Shown here: positions 23,355-23,540 of the stretch, one piece after another
Numbering within the stretch: the stretch's first letter is position 1
Layout: every line of letters starts with the position of its first letter
Position numbers and translations under genes: made by a program
Origin: Bacillota bacterium
GTDB lineage: Bacteria; Bacillota_I; Bacilli_A; RFN20; CAG-826
Assembly: GCA_023422095.1 (NCBI GenBank)
Contig: JAEZSD010000079.1
Coordinates: 1-23,540 of the forward strand
Direction: 5' to 3'
Length of the DNA stretch: 23,540 bases
Notes under the pieces: generated by a model
Database searches by the model: none
What the model was told of the DNA's origin: nothing
The model's input: only the letters and a program-made list of their open reading frames with translations

Positions 23355-23383
23355 TTGCCTTATTGTCGCGTTTTATTTATTAT
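23355..23383 (+). promoter_or_regulatory. sigma-A-type promoter of secG
   Basis: TTGCCT (23355-23360), a 17-base spacer and TATTAT (23378-23383) precede secG by about 30 bases. No clear terminator separates it from uvrB, so read-through from the secA operon could add to secG expression. Confidence 0.5.
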
Positions 23384-23415
23384 TATTAAGCAATCAATAG
23401 AAAGGATGAACATAT

Positions 23416-23540
23416 ATGTTAGATTGGTATGACTGGGTCTTATTAGCGGTCGCTATTGTGATCATTATCCTTACTCTATTGCAAGGTGGAAAATCTGAAG
23501 GTGCTTCTGGCGCCATCACCGGTGGTGGATTAAATGTTTT
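23416..23540 (+). CDS. secG: preprotein translocase subunit SecG, N-terminal part (cut by window edge)
   Basis: SecG is the small membrane subunit of the SecYEG channel that eases SecA cycling. The 41 visible codons begin MLDWYDWVLLAVAIVIIIL, a first membrane span, followed by the family signature LLQGGKSEGASGAITGGGLN (LLQ...K..G.SGA..GG). The ATG at 23416 has AAAGGA about 10 bases upstream (23400-23405); another ATG at 23406 is in a different frame. The second span is outside the window. Family assignment rests on the signature loop, which is distinctive despite the short length. Confidence 0.88.
   Translation, partial: MLDWYDWVLLAVAIVIIILTLLQGGKSEGASGAITGGGLNV

Overview
The window is AT-rich, densely packed bacterial chromosome carrying housekeeping genes of a low-GC Gram-positive (Bacillota) bacterium. 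Support for this comes from strong AGGAGG-type ribosome binding sites, gene neighbourhoods that match Bacillus (dnaX-ybaB-recR...tmk-holB-ricT-rsmI; prfA-prmC...rpiB; comFA-comFC...secA-prfB), and markers such as RicT, YitT, ComFA and PPDK. TGA is a stop codon: several genes end in TGA, Trp is TGG, and a frameshift-regulated RF2 gene is present. The source is therefore not a Mycoplasma/Spiroplasma-type code-4 mollicute. The compressed gene order, with genes missing relative to Bacillus, suggests a small-genome Bacilli/Erysipelotrichia/Acholeplasma-like lineage. This placement is inference and cannot be settled from the window.

Layout. Bases 1-181 (-) hold the N-terminus of pyruvate phosphate dikinase. 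A divergent spacer leads to a plus-strand group: an FGGY sugar kinase (360-1916), a coupled 46-codon small ORF (1913-2053), a GrpB-family protein (2146-2643), a RimK-like ATP-grasp ligase (2744-3622) and an RluA-type pseudouridine synthase (3615-4541). This group converges on typA/bipA (-), with one hairpin covering both stop codons. From 12447 back to 6499 (-) lies a compact replication/repair operon: dnaX, ybaB, recR, tmk, holB, ricT, rsmI. Bases 12448-12584 form a divergent promoter region. On the plus strand follow prfA-prmC-rpiB, a terminator that overlaps the start of comFA, comFA-comFC, a leader with a 17-codon uORF, then secA-prfB-yitT-like-uvrB, and finally the beginning of secG with its own promoter.

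How the genes work together. dnaX and holB encode clamp-loader subunits, tmk supplies dTDP, recR and uvrB act in repair, and ybaB is a nucleoid protein. prfA, prmC and prfB form a release-factor module: PrmC methylates the GGQ of the RF1 and RF2 encoded here. secA and secG belong to the Sec translocase. rsmI, the RluA-type enzyme and TypA act on or around the ribosome. comFA and comFC are DNA-uptake genes.

The most interesting features are recoding and regulatory sites: an RF2 +1 frameshift site with unusual spacing, a candidate E. coli-like -1 frameshift heptamer in dnaX, a terminator whose loop holds the comFA start codon, a coupled uORF before secA, and two adjacent genes whose -10 boxes predict leaderless mRNAs. 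I found no tRNA, rRNA, CRISPR array or insertion sequence. No gene-free stretch exceeds 300 bases; the longest, about 180 bases, lies at 182-359.
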